Assembly (NCBI GenBank): GCA_037045535.1 | Contig: JBAOHI010000073.1 | Coordinates: 709,812 to 773,811, forward strand | From: Competibacter_A sp037045535 | GTDB taxonomy: Bacteria > Pseudomonadota > Gammaproteobacteria > Competibacterales > Competibacteraceae | Length of the DNA stretch: 64,000 bases | Direction: 5' to 3' | Shown: positions 36,024 to 46,457 of the stretch, one piece after another | Layout of the letters: each line of letters starts with the position of its first letter | Numbering within the stretch: the stretch's first letter is position 1 | Notes under the pieces: model-generated | Told to the model about the DNA's origin: nothing | Database searches by the model: none | Seen by the model: the letters and a program-made list of their open reading frames with translations, nothing else | Position numbers and translations under genes: made by a program

Positions 36024-38649
36024 ATGGAACACGGTACTCTGCCGGCGTCCATCGCCGAGAAGACGATCGCCTCGTCGTCCGGAGAAACCTACCGATACCT
36101 TGCCATCGGCCTGATGGTAGCCTCGGGCTTCGCAGCCCTCGGCTATCAGATCGTCTGGACGCAACAGAGCGCGCTGTGGTTGGGCCACGAAGCGGCGGCC
36201 GTGCTCGCCGTGCTCGCCGGCTTCTTTGGCGGCCTGGCGACGGGTGCCCTGATGCTGGGTCCCCGCATCGATCGCAGCGCCAAGCCAACCCACTGGTACG
36301 CGGCCTGCGAAGCTGTGATCGGAGTATGGAGCTTGGGGCTTGCGTTCCTCATGGCGCCGGTCAGCGGCTGGCTCCTCGACCTCATCGGCGCGCAACCTAC
36401 CCCAGCGTGGCAATGGACCGTGGCCTTCTGCGGCACCTTTCTGCTGCTACTACCGGCGACGGCGGCCATGGGCGCGACGCTGCCGGCGATGGAGCGAATC
36501 CTGGCGAGAATGCGCCACGAAGGGACGCCTATCGCCGCGCTGTACGCGGGCAATACCTTTGGCGCCGTGCTGGGAGTCCTTGCTACTGCGTTCTGGTTGA
36601 TCCCGGAATGGGGCCTGACGCGCACTGCAAGCGTGTGCGCGGCGCTGAATCTTCTGTGTGCCGCAATGGCGTTGAAGACTCTTTGCCGAACCTGCGAACG
36701 ATACCCCGGCGAAAGGACAATCGGATGCGTCCGACGTTTTGATGCTGCTGGCTGCTACCGGCCTGCTGGGAATCGGTTATGAAGTGCTCGTCGTGCGGGT
36801 ACTCAGCCAAATCGCCGAGAATACCGTCTATACCTTTGCGATCCTGTTAGCCGTGTACCTCGTTGGCACCGCGCTGGGTGCCGCCGTCTACCAGCGCTGG
36901 CTGTCCGACTCCAGCGGATCGGATCGCCTGCGCGACCGACTGCTACACGCTTTAGCGGCGGCTTGCCTGCTCGGCACCGCAAGCCTGGGCGGCGTGGCGC
37001 TCGTCAAGACGGCGGTGCTGCGCGTTCTAGGCCCCAGCATGGCCTCGGCACTGACCGCGGAAGCCGTGCTCGCGGCGACGGCGTTCCTGCTACCCACCTT
37101 GGTGATGGGCGCGCTCTTCAGCCACCTCGCCACGACTGCCCGCATGAGCGGCATGAGTTTCAGCCATGCGCTCGGTGTCAACACGCTCGGCGCTACCGTC
37201 GCTCCCTTCCTCTTCGGTGTGGTGCTCGTTCCGGCGCTCGGACCGAAGTTCGCACTGCTGGCGGTCGCGGTCGGTTATCTCGCTTTGTCAATGCGGCGCG
37301 GTTGGCGGCCAACGCCGACCCTGTCGGTGACGGTGGCAGCGGCTCTGGCGCTGGCCTTCTGGGCACCCCCGCTATCGTTCGTCGATGTTCCCGAGGGAGG
37401 TCGTCTCATCAGCTATCGCAATGGGGTGCTGGCCGCAGTCAGCGTCGTGGCGGATGCGGACGGTGTGGCGCGCTTGCATATTAACAACCGGCAGCAGGAA
37501 GGCAGCAATGCCACCCTGCTCGCCGATGCCCGCCAGGCGCTTCTGCCGCTCCTGCTGCATCCTTCGCCGAGGCGCGCGTTGTTTCTCGGGTTGGGTACCG
37601 GCGTCACTGCCTCCTCGGCCGCCGAAGATCCACTGCTGGAAGTGGACGCGGTCGAGCTATTGCCAGAGGTTATCAACGCATCGGCTTATTTTAGACGCCG
37701 GTTCGAGAGTCATGGCCCGAACCCTCGTCTGCATCTGCTGGTCGCCGACGCGAGACGTTTCGTGCGCGCCACCCGGGAACGCTACGACCTGATTGTCTCC
37801 GACAATTTCCATCCAGCGCGCAGCGGTTCCGGTTCTCTCTACACCGTGGAACATTTCGAGGCCGTGCGAGAGCGACTGGCCACGGGCGGCCTATTCTGTC
37901 AATGGCTGCCCTTGCATCAACTCGATCTCGCGACCCTGCGCAGCGTCGTGCATGCCTTCATCACCGTGTATCCGCACGGCTGGGCGATGCTTGCTACCAA
38001 TAGCCTGGAAACGCCGGTCCTGGGGCTTGTCGCCCGCAGCGACGGGAACCGCTTCGATGTCGGACAAGTGCGCGCGCGGCTGGCGAGCGTGGCAATGCCG
38101 CAAAACCCGGCGGAATTTGGGATCGCCGACGATCTGGCACTGCTGGGCAGCTTCATCGCCGGTCCACGCGCCCTCGCCCGATTCGCGGGCGACGCACCGC
38201 TGAACACCGACGATCATCCGGTGGTAGCCTATCGCGCTCCACGCATCACCTATGCCCCCGATTCCCTGCCGCGTGATCGGCTGATCGCTTTGCTCCGCGA
38301 AGTCGAGATCGATCCTGATGAACTGGTCGCGGCGCCCCACGACGACGCTTGGATATCCCGACTGGCCGCATACGGAGTAGCCCGCAATCGCTTCATCGAA
38401 ACGGGTCGCAACGTGAAGCCAACGTCCGACGTGCGGCTCATGTTGGCACAGGTGCGCGAACCGCTTCTAGCAGCGCTGCGGATCAGTCCCGATTTCCGCC
38501 CCGCCTATGACCCGCTGCTACGGATGGCGATCGCTCTCGGTCGCGTCGATGCTGGAGCAGCTCGTGTGCTGCTCGACCAACTCCGGCACGTACAACCCGC
38601 GCGACCGGAAGCGGCACAGGCTTTGCGGGAGCTTTCCGGCGCGCCTTAG
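36024..38649 (+). CDS. Fused MFS-spermidine synthase-like membrane protein, frame broken once
   Basis: The N-terminal half has paired membrane-helix blocks of the fused-MFS type (SGFAALGYQIVWTQQSALWLG; then GLLGIGYEVLVVRVLSQIAENTVY-like second copy, core YEVLVVRVLSQ). The C-terminal half is a SpeE-like Rossmann domain (RALFLGLGTGVTASSAA, VELLPEVINASAYF, DLIVSDNFHPARSG) with a helical tail of about 100 residues. The raw sequence splits near 36678; dropping one base joins MALK-LFAEPANDTPAKG and gives 875 codons. Aminopropyl transfer is not proven for this class. Confidence 0.78.
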
Positions 38650-38751
38650 TGAAAGGCCAAAAGGATTCGTATAAGATCAGGCTGACCCATCGCCGCGCAC
38701 CTCGGAAACCTAGAGAAGCAGTTGGGTTAGTCACTGCTGGGCAAGGACTTC

Positions 38752-38837
38752 GGTGCATCAGTTGAAAAAGTTGAACTGCTACGAAACGCACCTGGACCGA
38801 AAGTTCGAGCGTACCTTAGGGATACTGGTGAAGTGAA
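38752..38837 (+). pseudogene. Tail of a lost gene sharing an ETHLDRKFER motif
   Basis: A short open tail reads VHQLKKLNCYETHLDRKFER, then TLGILVK and a stop. The same HLDRKFER block recurs at 61395-61481 in the integrative element. No start or upstream body is visible, so this is a remnant of a mobile or repeated gene. I cannot name the family. Confidence 0.4.
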
Positions 38838-38872
38838 GGAGCTTCGGTGAAACCTGAATACGTCGCGTGCGG

Positions 38873-39535
38873 TTATTGAATGGGATGGCCACCGTACATA
38901 TCGTGAAGAATTTCCTGTACCAAGACACGAGCGGCGGAGAAATCGAGGGGGGTATTTTCCGAGATCACCCCAGCGGCCACTTCTTCGGGCCGAAATCGCT
39001 TAGCACCGACATTCTGCTTTACGGCTTCGATGTGTTCCCTTGATGCACGATGAGTCAGCGTGCCGATGATCTGCTGTTGCCACTCCACATCGTCGGGGCG
39101 TTCCGGCCAGTTCTCAACTTCGACCAGATCGAAGCCATTTCGGGCAAAGACAGCGAGGATGAACGTGGCACACGTCAATCCGCGACCGAGAGGCTGGACA
39201 ATATAACACCCCTGGTCGTCGAAGTAGATGCCGCCGTAGTCAATGCCGTAGGGTACATCGCTCGCATTCTGCTTGAGCGATGCCACATAGGCGGCCATGA
39301 ATACTTTGTTCACCGGATCAAGGCCGGATGATCCCCAAAAGTAATCTGCTGGCAACGGCTCGTCCTCAAGCATAAAGTGCCAGGCAAGGTGACAAAAACG
39401 CGGGCCGGAATCGGCAACTCGATAAATCAGGCCAACATGGCGTTGCCGCGTATTGTCGGGATTCGGAGTACCGATGGCGACCCCAAGAATTTCATCGGGC
39501 GCGAAAGGATGGGCGCTTTGTCGGCTTACCGCCAT
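38873..39535 (-). CDS. Papain-like-fold candidate protein of a TIGR04255 cassette
   Basis: The 220-residue protein is not one I can place in a named family. A Cys in RGLTCATFILAVF and a His in RHVGLIYRV or FCHLAWHF could form an NlpC/P60- or papain-like pair (the order Cys after His is circularly permuted relative to papain but seen in some families). The ATG at 39535 lies two bases after the stop of the preceding gene, so it belongs to the TIGR04255 operon. Enzyme activity is a guess. Confidence 0.5.
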   Translation of the reverse strand: MAVSRQSAHPFAPDEILGVAIGTPNPDNTRQRHVGLIYRVADSGPRFCHLAWHFMLEDEPLPADYFWGSSGLDPVNKVFMAAYVASLKQNASDVPYGIDYGGIYFDDQGCYIVQPLGRGLTCATFILAVFARNGFDLVEVENWPERPDDVEWQQQIIGTLTHRASREHIEAVKQNVGAKRFRPEEVAAGVISENTPLDFSAARVLVQEILHDMYGGHPIQ

Positions 39536-39537
39536 CG

Positions 39538-40014
39538 TTAGATCAGACCACGAAGTATTCTTTCGCCGTCGAGGTGCCGGGCGGCAAGCTCGGCGCGTAC
39601 ATCCCTCAACAATTTCGGCCAATGACGGAGTAGCTTATGGCGTGCGGGGTATGTAATCCGTAGCAGCGTCACCAGCATTTCCGGAGCGGCATCTCTGACC
39701 ATGACCGACTTGAGCAAGCGGTCGATTTCTGCAAAGTAATTCGCCTTCAGCAGATTCGTGAGACCAGCGATCACCGGCATGAGGTCGGCGGGTTTTAGCG
39801 GCCCGCTGGCGGGTTCCATCACGCGGTCGAACCACGAAATGTCAACGGGTGGACGGAGTTGCGCGCTCGACTCTGTGTCGTCCTGACGTTGTTCATCCGT
39901 GGGATAATTCCACGCCTTCAACATCGGGCTGAAAGCATCGTCCCCGGCCGTGGTCGGTAACGGGCTGCTCCACCCCTCCTTACAAGGAGATCGGCTGTGG
40001 ACCAAGCGCATCAT
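39538..40014 (-). CDS. Hypothetical helical protein in TIGR04255 cassette
   Basis: About 158 residues long. The C-terminal 100 are alpha-helical and end RHWPKLLRDVRAELAARHLD; the N-terminal part is Pro/Ser-rich. No domain is recognised. The start is uncertain: the open frame reaches 40137, but that would overlap the TIGR04255 gene by 158 bp, and the ATG pair at 40014/40011 gives a 35-bp overlap. It is followed after two bases by the next gene. Confidence 0.55.
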   Translation of the reverse strand: MMRLVHSRSPCKEGWSSPLPTTAGDDAFSPMLKAWNYPTDEQRQDDTESSAQLRPPVDISWFDRVMEPASGPLKPADLMPVIAGLTNLLKANYFAEIDRLLKSVMVRDAAPEMLVTLLRITYPARHKLLRHWPKLLRDVRAELAARHLDGERILRGLI

Positions 40015-40789
40015 GGAGGCGCGGTTGGATGCAGCCTCGGAATACTGCGCCTGCGTTGGCATGGAATCTGTCCAAGTGGTGTTGTATAGCATCGAGATCA
40101 AATCCCGCGACTTGGCTGTCGAGGTAGAAGTCCGCATCGATCAGGTACGCTAAATTGCTGGTCTGCTCCTTCCTGACGATGCCGTGGCGCAGCCCCAGCA
40201 CGCAATCCTCCAACTGGAAGCTGACGTAGGATTGCGCTGCGAGCACGTCGGTTTCAGAAATGAAGTCACTATCGGTCAACGGGTCTGCGATGCTGACACC
40301 CAGTAAGAAAGGCGCGAGGAGTTCCCGCCAGGACACATCGGTCAGCCCGATTTCTTCGCGGTTGATGAGATCGCGATAACGCAAACCCAAGCGGGTCCAG
40401 TAGGCGACCGGATATAACTTCGCCACAGTTTCGAGGCCAACCATCATCCGAGGTCGGAAATCTTCCCATTTCTCATAGTTGGTGCAACTTAACGCAAGGA
40501 ACTCGCTAGCAAGGGAAATTCGCCATGCCCGATCCGGCGTGATGAAATGGTAGACCGTAGTGCGTCCGGGGAGATCGTCGGCCATCATCTTGTTTGGGCC
40601 TTGTCCGATCATCACTGAAAGAGTTTCTTCCTGAACCTCAAGAAGTGGGTAATCCTGGCGCAGCACCCGCTGGAAATCCGAAGGCAATTGGTCGTCTATC
40701 TCAAGAATGCGAGGGAAACGTAATTGCGCCACGACCTCGACCAAGGGGTTCTTGGTGTAGCGCACGCGATCCCATTGTTTCAGCCTCAT
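39980..40789 (-). CDS. TIGR04255 family protein
   Basis: The 269-residue protein has the family pattern: an N-terminal KNPLVEVVAQLRFP, a central YHFITPDRAWRISLASEFLALSC-like beta segment (core FLALSCTNYEKWEDF), VAYWTRLGLRYRDLI and a C-terminal LDRFHANAGAVFRGCI. TIGR04255 proteins occur sporadically with variable neighbours and have no known function. The ATG at 40789 has a GGTGAG site and fits family N-termini. It leads a three-gene cassette. Confidence 0.8.
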   Translation of the reverse strand: MRLKQWDRVRYTKNPLVEVVAQLRFPRILEIDDQLPSDFQRVLRQDYPLLEVQEETLSVMIGQGPNKMMADDLPGRTTVYHFITPDRAWRISLASEFLALSCTNYEKWEDFRPRMMVGLETVAKLYPVAYWTRLGLRYRDLINREEIGLTDVSWRELLAPFLLGVSIADPLTDSDFISETDVLAAQSYVSFQLEDCVLGLRHGIVRKEQTSNLAYLIDADFYLDSQVAGFDLDAIQHHLDRFHANAGAVFRGCIQPRLHDALGPQPISL

Positions 40790-41052
40790 GTTTTTCTCAC
40801 CGACACAAACGACCAACTATTTTTCAGTATAGATTCGGGTGGCAATGGTGCCGCTGAATCTCGGAAATAATATTTTATTGATAATCAATAAGATGATGAA
40901 TTATACCGTATCTTATACTCTATTGAGAGTATAGACACAGTTGATCGCCACTTTGTAAGGGCAGCCAACGCCGATGATACCACCCGGCAGCAGGAACGCA
41001 TGATCTGCGATCAACGCGCCGCGTTACATTACTCGTAACCAAGGATCCCACC

Positions 41053-41511
41053 ATGCCGGAGCTTGATTTCAATGGTAAGGAATTCGTTTACAACCATTAT
41101 CTTGCCATCCCGCCATCCCGTACCGCCCGTTGATCCCTCACTGGATAAATCCGTTCTCCCCTCTCTCTCTGAGAGAGGGGCTGGGGACAAGGGCGCAAGA
41201 CTAGACGGCAACCTGATCGTTCACGGCGATAACCTGCACGCCTTGAAGTCGCTGTTGCCAATGTACGCTGGCAAGGTAGATTGCATTTTCATCGATCCCC
41301 CTTACTGGCAATGAAGGCTGTGTTAAAAGGTCAACGTCAACAGTCCGGTACTGCGAGAGTAGTTGAACAGCAATCCAATCAGCATCGAGGATAGACTGCG
41401 CCACGATAAATGGCTGTGCATGATGTGGCCACGTTTGCGATAGCCGTATGAATTGCTATCGGAAACGGATAGTTTGCAGATGACGCTCGACAATAATCAC
41501 GGTTGGTAGTC
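41053..41511 (+). pseudogene. Decayed type III restriction-modification methyltransferase (Mod) N-terminus
   Basis: Fragments of a Mod protein occur in order across several frames: MPELDFNGKEFVYNHYLAIP, then NLIVHGDNLHALKSLLPMYAG and CIFIDPPY, then TGNEG, NVNSPVLRE-stop-LNSNPISIED, RLRHDKWLCMMWPRLR-stop and ELLSETDS. Lesions include an 8-bp tandem duplication (CCATCCCG at 41105 and 41113), a palindromic insertion at 41158-41180 and at least two in-frame stops. The catalytic C-terminal region and the res gene are gone. This is real decay, unlike the single-base breaks elsewhere. Confidence 0.85.
41158..41180. repeat. REP-like palindrome inside the Mod relic
   Basis: CCCCTCTCTC and GAGAGAGGGG form a perfect 10-bp stem with a 3-nt loop, followed by GCTGGGGAC. 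The composition resembles widespread CCCTCTCCC-type dispersed palindromes. It sits where Mod proteins have a variable loop. Confidence 0.55.
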
Positions 41512-41565
41512 AAGCCCCAAGACCCAGCCCCCAAGCTTTGAAAATTGTGGGGCACATTTTCCGTA

Positions 41566-41614
41566 TCAAAACAAAAAGCACTTGGCCTAGGTTGAAGTAC
41601 TAAGCCAAGTGCTT
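41566..41614 (-). terminator. Rho-independent terminator downstream of tRNA-Pro
   Basis: AAGCACTTGGC (41576-41586) and GCCAAGTGCTT (41604-41614) form a perfect 11-bp stem. On the minus strand it runs into TTTTTGTTTT, nine bases past the tRNA 3' end. Confidence 0.85.
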
Positions 41615-41621
41615 GTTTTGA

Positions 41622-41702
<81 letters not shown>

Positions 41703-41958
41703 TACAGTTGCAGCTGCGATCAAGCTGCCGTAAGGGTTGATGATATTAATTTAACTGCCCAGGTTTGCCAAGCATTTCGCTTCCTGGCTCAGGGTGATCG
41801 CACCATGTGAGGATCGGTAGAAGCTGGCGATCCGATACCGATAGCCTACAGGATTGACCCCTTTTGAAACGACAGCGTACGCTTTTCGTCAGTTAAAGTG
41901 GGGGTTAAGCTTAGATATTACGCAAGGCGATCCTCCACTCGACACGGGCGCGACCGAT

Positions 41959-42456
41959 ATGAATCCACTGGCTGGTTTGATCATGGGCTCCACCTCTGAC
42001 TGGAGCACGTTGGAACACGCGGCGAACACGCTGGAGGCGCTCGGCGTACCCCACGAAATTCAAGTCGTTTCAGCGCATCGTACTCCCGATTTGCTGTTCG
42101 AATATGCAGCGACCGCCGAATCGCGTGGGCTGGAGGTGATCATCGCCGGAGCCGGCGGCGCTGCTCACTTGCCGGGAATGGTCGCCGCTAAAACCGTGTT
42201 GCCGGTGCTAGGCGTGCCGATCCAATCGCAAGCACTCAACGGCCTGGATTCACTGCTCTCCATCGTCCAGATGCCGGGCGGGATTCCAGTTGGCACCCTG
42301 GCTATCGGCAAAGCGGGCGCGATCAACGCAGCGTTGCTGGCCGCTGCGCTGCTCGGCAACAAATATCCGGCAATCCGCGAAGCCGTGCGCGATTTTCGTG
42401 CCCGCCAGACCGAGCAGGTGTTAAGCCAACCCGATCCACGGAGCGGCGCACAATGA
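41959..42456 (+). CDS. purE: N5-carboxyaminoimidazole ribonucleotide mutase PurE
   Basis: The 165-residue protein has the PurE signatures GLIMGSTSDWSTLEHA, VSAHRTPDLLFEYA, VIIAGAGGAAHLPGM and GVPIQSQALNGLDSLLSIVQMPGG. It converts N5-CAIR to CAIR in purine synthesis. The ATG at 41959 matches the family N-terminus; the 35 residues of upstream open frame do not. Its stop overlaps the purK start by four bases. Confidence 0.96.
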   Translation: MNPLAGLIMGSTSDWSTLEHAANTLEALGVPHEIQVVSAHRTPDLLFEYAATAESRGLEVIIAGAGGAAHLPGMVAAKTVLPVLGVPIQSQALNGLDSLLSIVQMPGGIPVGTLAIGKAGAINAALLAAALLGNKYPAIREAVRDFRARQTEQVLSQPDPRSGAQ

Positions 42457-43565
42457 ACGTCGGGATCGTCGGCGGCGGGCAGTTGGCGCGGATGTTGGCT
42501 TTGGCCGGCTATCCACTGGACCTCCAGTTCCAGGTTCTCGATCCGGCCGCCGATGCCTGTGCCGGACAGGTCGCCGCACTGATCCGGGGCGATTACGACG
42601 ACGAAGCTCGGCTGAACTCGCTGGCCGACTGGGCCGATGTCGTGACCTTCGATTTCGAAAACGTGCCGGCCGCCACTGCTCGTGCGTTGGAACAGCGAGT
42701 AGCGGTCTATCCGCCGGCGCTGGCGTTGACCGTGGGACAAGATCGGCTGTACGAAAAAACCCTGTTTTGGGAGCTGGGCATTCCGACTCCGGTGTTCGCC
42801 ACCGTCGATAGCCTGGAGGATCTGCGGGGTGCCGCGATTCGGGTGGAATTGCCGGCGGTGCTCAAAACTCGCCGTTTGGGCTACGACGGCAAGGGCCAGC
42901 GGGTATTACGCACCCCTGAGGACATCGAGCCGGCTTGGCGGGAATTGGGTGGGGTACCGCTGATCTTGGAGGGGTTCGTGCCCTTCGAGCGAGAAATCTC
43001 GGTACTGGCGGTACGGGGACGCGGGGGCGAAACCCTGCTTTATCCTCTCGTCGAAAACCACCATCGCGACGGTATTCTGCGATTGTCGCAGGCACCGCAT
43101 CATGATCGGATGCTGGAGCATATCGGCTGGAACTATGCCTGCCGCTTACTGGACCGCTTACGGTACGTTGGGTTGCTGGCCATCGAATTTTTCGTCCACG
43201 AAGGCCGCCTGGTCGCCAACGAAATGGCGCCGCGCGTTCACAATTCTGGACACTGGACCATCGAGGGCGCGGAAACCAGCCAATTCGAAAACCATCTGCG
43301 AGCGATTCTTGGCCTGCCACTGGGTTCGACCGCCGCCGTTGGGTCGTCGGCCATGCTGAATTGCATCGGATCGATGCCCGAGCGAGAGGCAGTACTGGCG
43401 GTGCCCGGCGCGCACTATCACGCCTATGGCAAAGCCCCGCGCCCCGGCCGCAAGGTCGGCCATATCACGTTACATGCCGCCGATTCCGACGAATTGCGGG
43501 CCGGTCTGGAGCGACTGCTGCCCCTGGTCGGTTTTCAGCTCGACGAGTTCGACTCAATCGCCTAA
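42453..43565 (+). CDS. purK: N5-carboxyaminoimidazole ribonucleotide synthase PurK
   Basis: The 370-residue ATP-grasp enzyme has GIVGGGQLARMLALAGYPL, TFDFENVPAATARAL, LKTRRLGYDGKGQ, EGFVPFEREISVLAVR and NEMAPRVHNSGHWTIEGA. It carboxylates AIR with ATP and bicarbonate to give the PurE substrate. The ATGA overlap with purE means translational coupling, the usual gammaproteobacterial arrangement. Confidence 0.96.
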   Translation: MNVGIVGGGQLARMLALAGYPLDLQFQVLDPAADACAGQVAALIRGDYDDEARLNSLADWADVVTFDFENVPAATARALEQRVAVYPPALALTVGQDRLYEKTLFWELGIPTPVFATVDSLEDLRGAAIRVELPAVLKTRRLGYDGKGQRVLRTPEDIEPAWRELGGVPLILEGFVPFEREISVLAVRGRGGETLLYPLVENHHRDGILRLSQAPHHDRMLEHIGWNYACRLLDRLRYVGLLAIEFFVHEGRLVANEMAPRVHNSGHWTIEGAETSQFENHLRAILGLPLGSTAAVGSSAMLNCIGSMPEREAVLAVPGAHYHAYGKAPRPGRKVGHITLHAADSDELRAGLERLLPLVGFQLDEFDSIA

Positions 43566-43656
43566 AGCAAGCTGAGTTATACTTTTCGTCCCGTACAACA
43601 TCCGCATCCCGCGCGCCAGCGCTTTCCGCCGAGCCTTTGAACGACTGATGACCGCC

Positions 43657-46422
43657 ATGGACAAGACTTACGAACCGCACGCCATCGAAGAACGTTGGTA
43701 CACCCATTGGGAAGAGCGAGGCTATTTCGCGCCCGGCGGCCAGGGCGAACCGTACTGCATCATGATCCCGCCGCCGAACGTCACCGGCACCCTGCACATG
43801 GGCCACGCTTTCCAGGACACCATCATGGACGCGCTGACCCGTTATTACCGGATGAAGGGCTACAACGCCCTGTGGCAACCGGGCACCGATCACGCTGGCA
43901 TCGCGACGCAAATGGTGGTGGAACGGCAACTGGCCGGCGAAGGCAAGACCCGCCACGATCTGGGACGCGACGCCTTCATCGAGCGCGTCTGGACCTGGAA
44001 AGCGGAATCCGGCGGCACGATCACCCGCCAGTTGCGACGGATGGGCGCGTCGGTCGATTGGGCGCGGGAGCGCTTCACCATGGACGAAGGTCTGTCGGCG
44101 GCGGTGCGGGAAGTGTTCGTTCGGCTGTACGAGGAAGGCTTGATCTATCGCGGCCAGCGACTGGTGAACTGGGACCCGGTGCTGCATACCGCCGTGTCGG
44201 ATTTGGAAGTGGTTAGCGCCGAAGAAAACGGCTTCATGTGGCATATCCGCTATCCGCTGGCCGAGGGTGGTGGCGATTTGATCGTCGCCACCACCCGCCC
44301 GGAAACCCTGCTGGGCGATACCGCCGTTGCCGTGCATCCCGACGACGAGCGCTACAAGAATCTGATCGGCCTGCATGTAGCCTTGCCGCTGACGGGCCGC
44401 ACTATTCCCATCATCGCCGACGAATACGTCGATCCGACCTTCGGCACCGGCTGCGTCAAGATCACGCCGGCGCACGATTTCAACGACTACGCGGTCGGCC
44501 AGCGCCACAAGCTGCCGCTGCTCAATATCTTCACCGCCGACGCCAAAATCAACGACAACGGCCCCGACAAATATCGCGGCCTGGATCGCTTCGAGGCCCG
44601 CAAGCGGGTCGTCGCCGATCTGGAAGAATTGGGATTAATGGAGGACATCAAGCCGCACAAGCTGATGGTGCCGCGCGGGGATCGCAGCCACGCGGTCATC
44701 GAGCCGTTCCTGACCGATCAGTGGTACGTCAAAACCGGGCCGCTGGCGGGTCCGTCCATCGCCGCCGTCAAGACCGGCAAAATCAAATTCATTCCGGAGA
44801 ACTGGGAAAAGACCTATTTCGACTGGCTGAATCGGATCGAGGACTGGTGCATCAGCCGGCAAATCTGGTGGGGCCATCGGATTCCGGCCTGGTACGACGC
44901 CGCAGGCAAAGTCTACGTCGGTCGCGACGAGGCGGAAATCCGCGCCAAACACCGGCTCGGCCCGGACGTGGCGCTGACCCAGGATCCCGACGTGCTGGAC
45001 ACCTGGTTTTCCTCGGCGCTGTGGCCGTTTTCGACGCTGGGCTGGCCGGAAAACACCGAGGCGCTCAAGACCTTTTATCCGACCAGCGTCCTGGTCACCG
45101 GCTTCGACATCATTTTCTTCTGGGTCGCTCGGATGATCATGATGGGCCTGAAATTCATGGGCGATGTGCCGTTTCGGGAGGTCTACATTCACGGCCTGGT
45201 GCGGGATCAGGACGGCCAGAAGATGTCGAAATCCAAGGGCAACGTGCTCGACCCGCTCGACCTGATCGACGGCGTGGACCTGGATGAACTGGTCGTCAAG
45301 CGCACCACCGGCCTGATGCAGCCGCAGATGGCCCCGCAAATCGAGAAGGCCACCCGCAAGCAGTTCCCGGACGGCATCCGCGCCCACGGCACCGACGCTC
45401 TGCGCTTCACCTTCGCCGCGCTGGCGACCACCGGCCGCGACGTGGTGTTCGACATGGGTCGAGTGGAAGGCTACCGCAACTTCTGTAACAAACTGTGGAA
45501 CGCCGCCCGCTACGTGCTGATGAACACCGAAGGGAAGGATACCGGCCTGAATGGCGGCGAAATCGAACTGAGCCAAGCCGACCGCTGGATTCTGTCTCGC
45601 CTGCAGGAGACGATTGCCGAAACCCATGCAGCGGTGCAGAGTTATCGCTTCGATCAGATGGCCCAAGCCATTTACGAGTTCACCTGGAACGAGTTCTGCG
45701 ACTGGTATCTGGAGCTATCCAAACCAGTGCTGACTGACCCCGCCAGTTCCGAGGCAGCTCAGCGCGGCACGCGACGCACGCTCGTCCAAGTGTTGGAAAC
45801 CTTGCTGCGATTGTTGCATCCGCTGATGCCGTTCATTACCGAGGAGATTTGGCAACGAGCGGCGCCGCTGGCTGGGGTAATCGGCGACACCATTATGCAA
45901 CAGCCCTACCCGGAGGCTGAGAAGACGCAGCTGGACGCAACGGCGGTTGCCGAAGTGGAATGGCTGCAACAGTTCCTGCTGGGCGTACGTCGCATCCGTG
46001 CCGAAATGAATATCGCTCCCGGCAAACCGCTGCCGGTGCTGTTACAGCACGGTGCTGCCGAAGATCGGGAACGGCTGGAGCGGCATCGGCGGGCCTTGAC
46101 GACGCTGGGCCGACTGGAATCCATTGCCTGGTTGGACGAACAGGATCCAGCGCCGGAAGCGGCGACCGCGCTAGTGGGCGGCATGAAAATCCTGATTCCC
46201 ATGTCCGGTCTGATCGACAAGACGGCGGAAATTGCCCGTCTGACCAAGGAAATCGCCAAGCTTTGCCAGGAAGCGGAGCGAGGGGTTGCCAAGCTCAGCA
46301 ATGCCAACTTTACTGGTCGTGCCCCGGCTGAGGTGGTCGAAAAAGAGCGCGCCCGTGTCGCGGAACTCCAAACCGCCACGATCAAGCTGGAAGAGCAACT
46401 GGCGCGCATCCGGCAGTTGTGA
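43657..46422 (+). CDS. valS: Valyl-tRNA synthetase
   Basis: The 921-residue class I synthetase has the HIGH motif as PPPNVTGTLHMGHAF, a CP1 editing domain (GDLIVATTRPETLLGDTAVAVH), the KMSKS motif in DGQKMSKSKGNVLDP, an anticodon-binding domain and the C-terminal coiled coil (AEIARLTKEIAKLCQEA). The second of two in-frame ATGs is chosen because MDKTYEPHAIEERWY aligns with family starts; the first, at 43648, would add three residues. Confidence 0.97.
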   Translation: MDKTYEPHAIEERWYTHWEERGYFAPGGQGEPYCIMIPPPNVTGTLHMGHAFQDTIMDALTRYYRMKGYNALWQPGTDHAGIATQMVVERQLAGEGKTRHDLGRDAFIERVWTWKAESGGTITRQLRRMGASVDWARERFTMDEGLSAAVREVFVRLYEEGLIYRGQRLVNWDPVLHTAVSDLEVVSAEENGFMWHIRYPLAEGGGDLIVATTRPETLLGDTAVAVHPDDERYKNLIGLHVALPLTGRTIPIIADEYVDPTFGTGCVKITPAHDFNDYAVGQRHKLPLLNIFTADAKINDNGPDKYRGLDRFEARKRVVADLEELGLMEDIKPHKLMVPRGDRSHAVIEPFLTDQWYVKTGPLAGPSIAAVKTGKIKFIPENWEKTYFDWLNRIEDWCISRQIWWGHRIPAWYDAAGKVYVGRDEAEIRAKHRLGPDVALTQDPDVLDTWFSSALWPFSTLGWPENTEALKTFYPTSVLVTGFDIIFFWVARMIMMGLKFMGDVPFREVYIHGLVRDQDGQKMSKSKGNVLDPLDLIDGVDLDELVVKRTTGLMQPQMAPQIEKATRKQFPDGIRAHGTDALRFTFAALATTGRDVVFDMGRVEGYRNFCNKLWNAARYVLMNTEGKDTGLNGGEIELSQADRWILSRLQETIAETHAAVQSYRFDQMAQAIYEFTWNEFCDWYLELSKPVLTDPASSEAAQRGTRRTLVQVLETLLRLLHPLMPFITEEIWQRAAPLAGVIGDTIMQQPYPEAEKTQLDATAVAEVEWLQQFLLGVRRIRAEMNIAPGKPLPVLLQHGAAEDRERLERHRRALTTLGRLESIAWLDEQDPAPEAATALVGGMKILIPMSGLIDKTAEIARLTKEIAKLCQEAERGVAKLSNANFTGRAPAEVVEKERARVAELQTATIKLEEQLARIRQL

Positions 46423-46457
46423 GTTCGGAAATTTCACCAAAGAACTGAGGAGCAGAC

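Noticed and set aside
44635..45666. Antisense open frame within valS
   Set aside because: It mirrors conserved valS codons and has no family-like motif or ribosome site.
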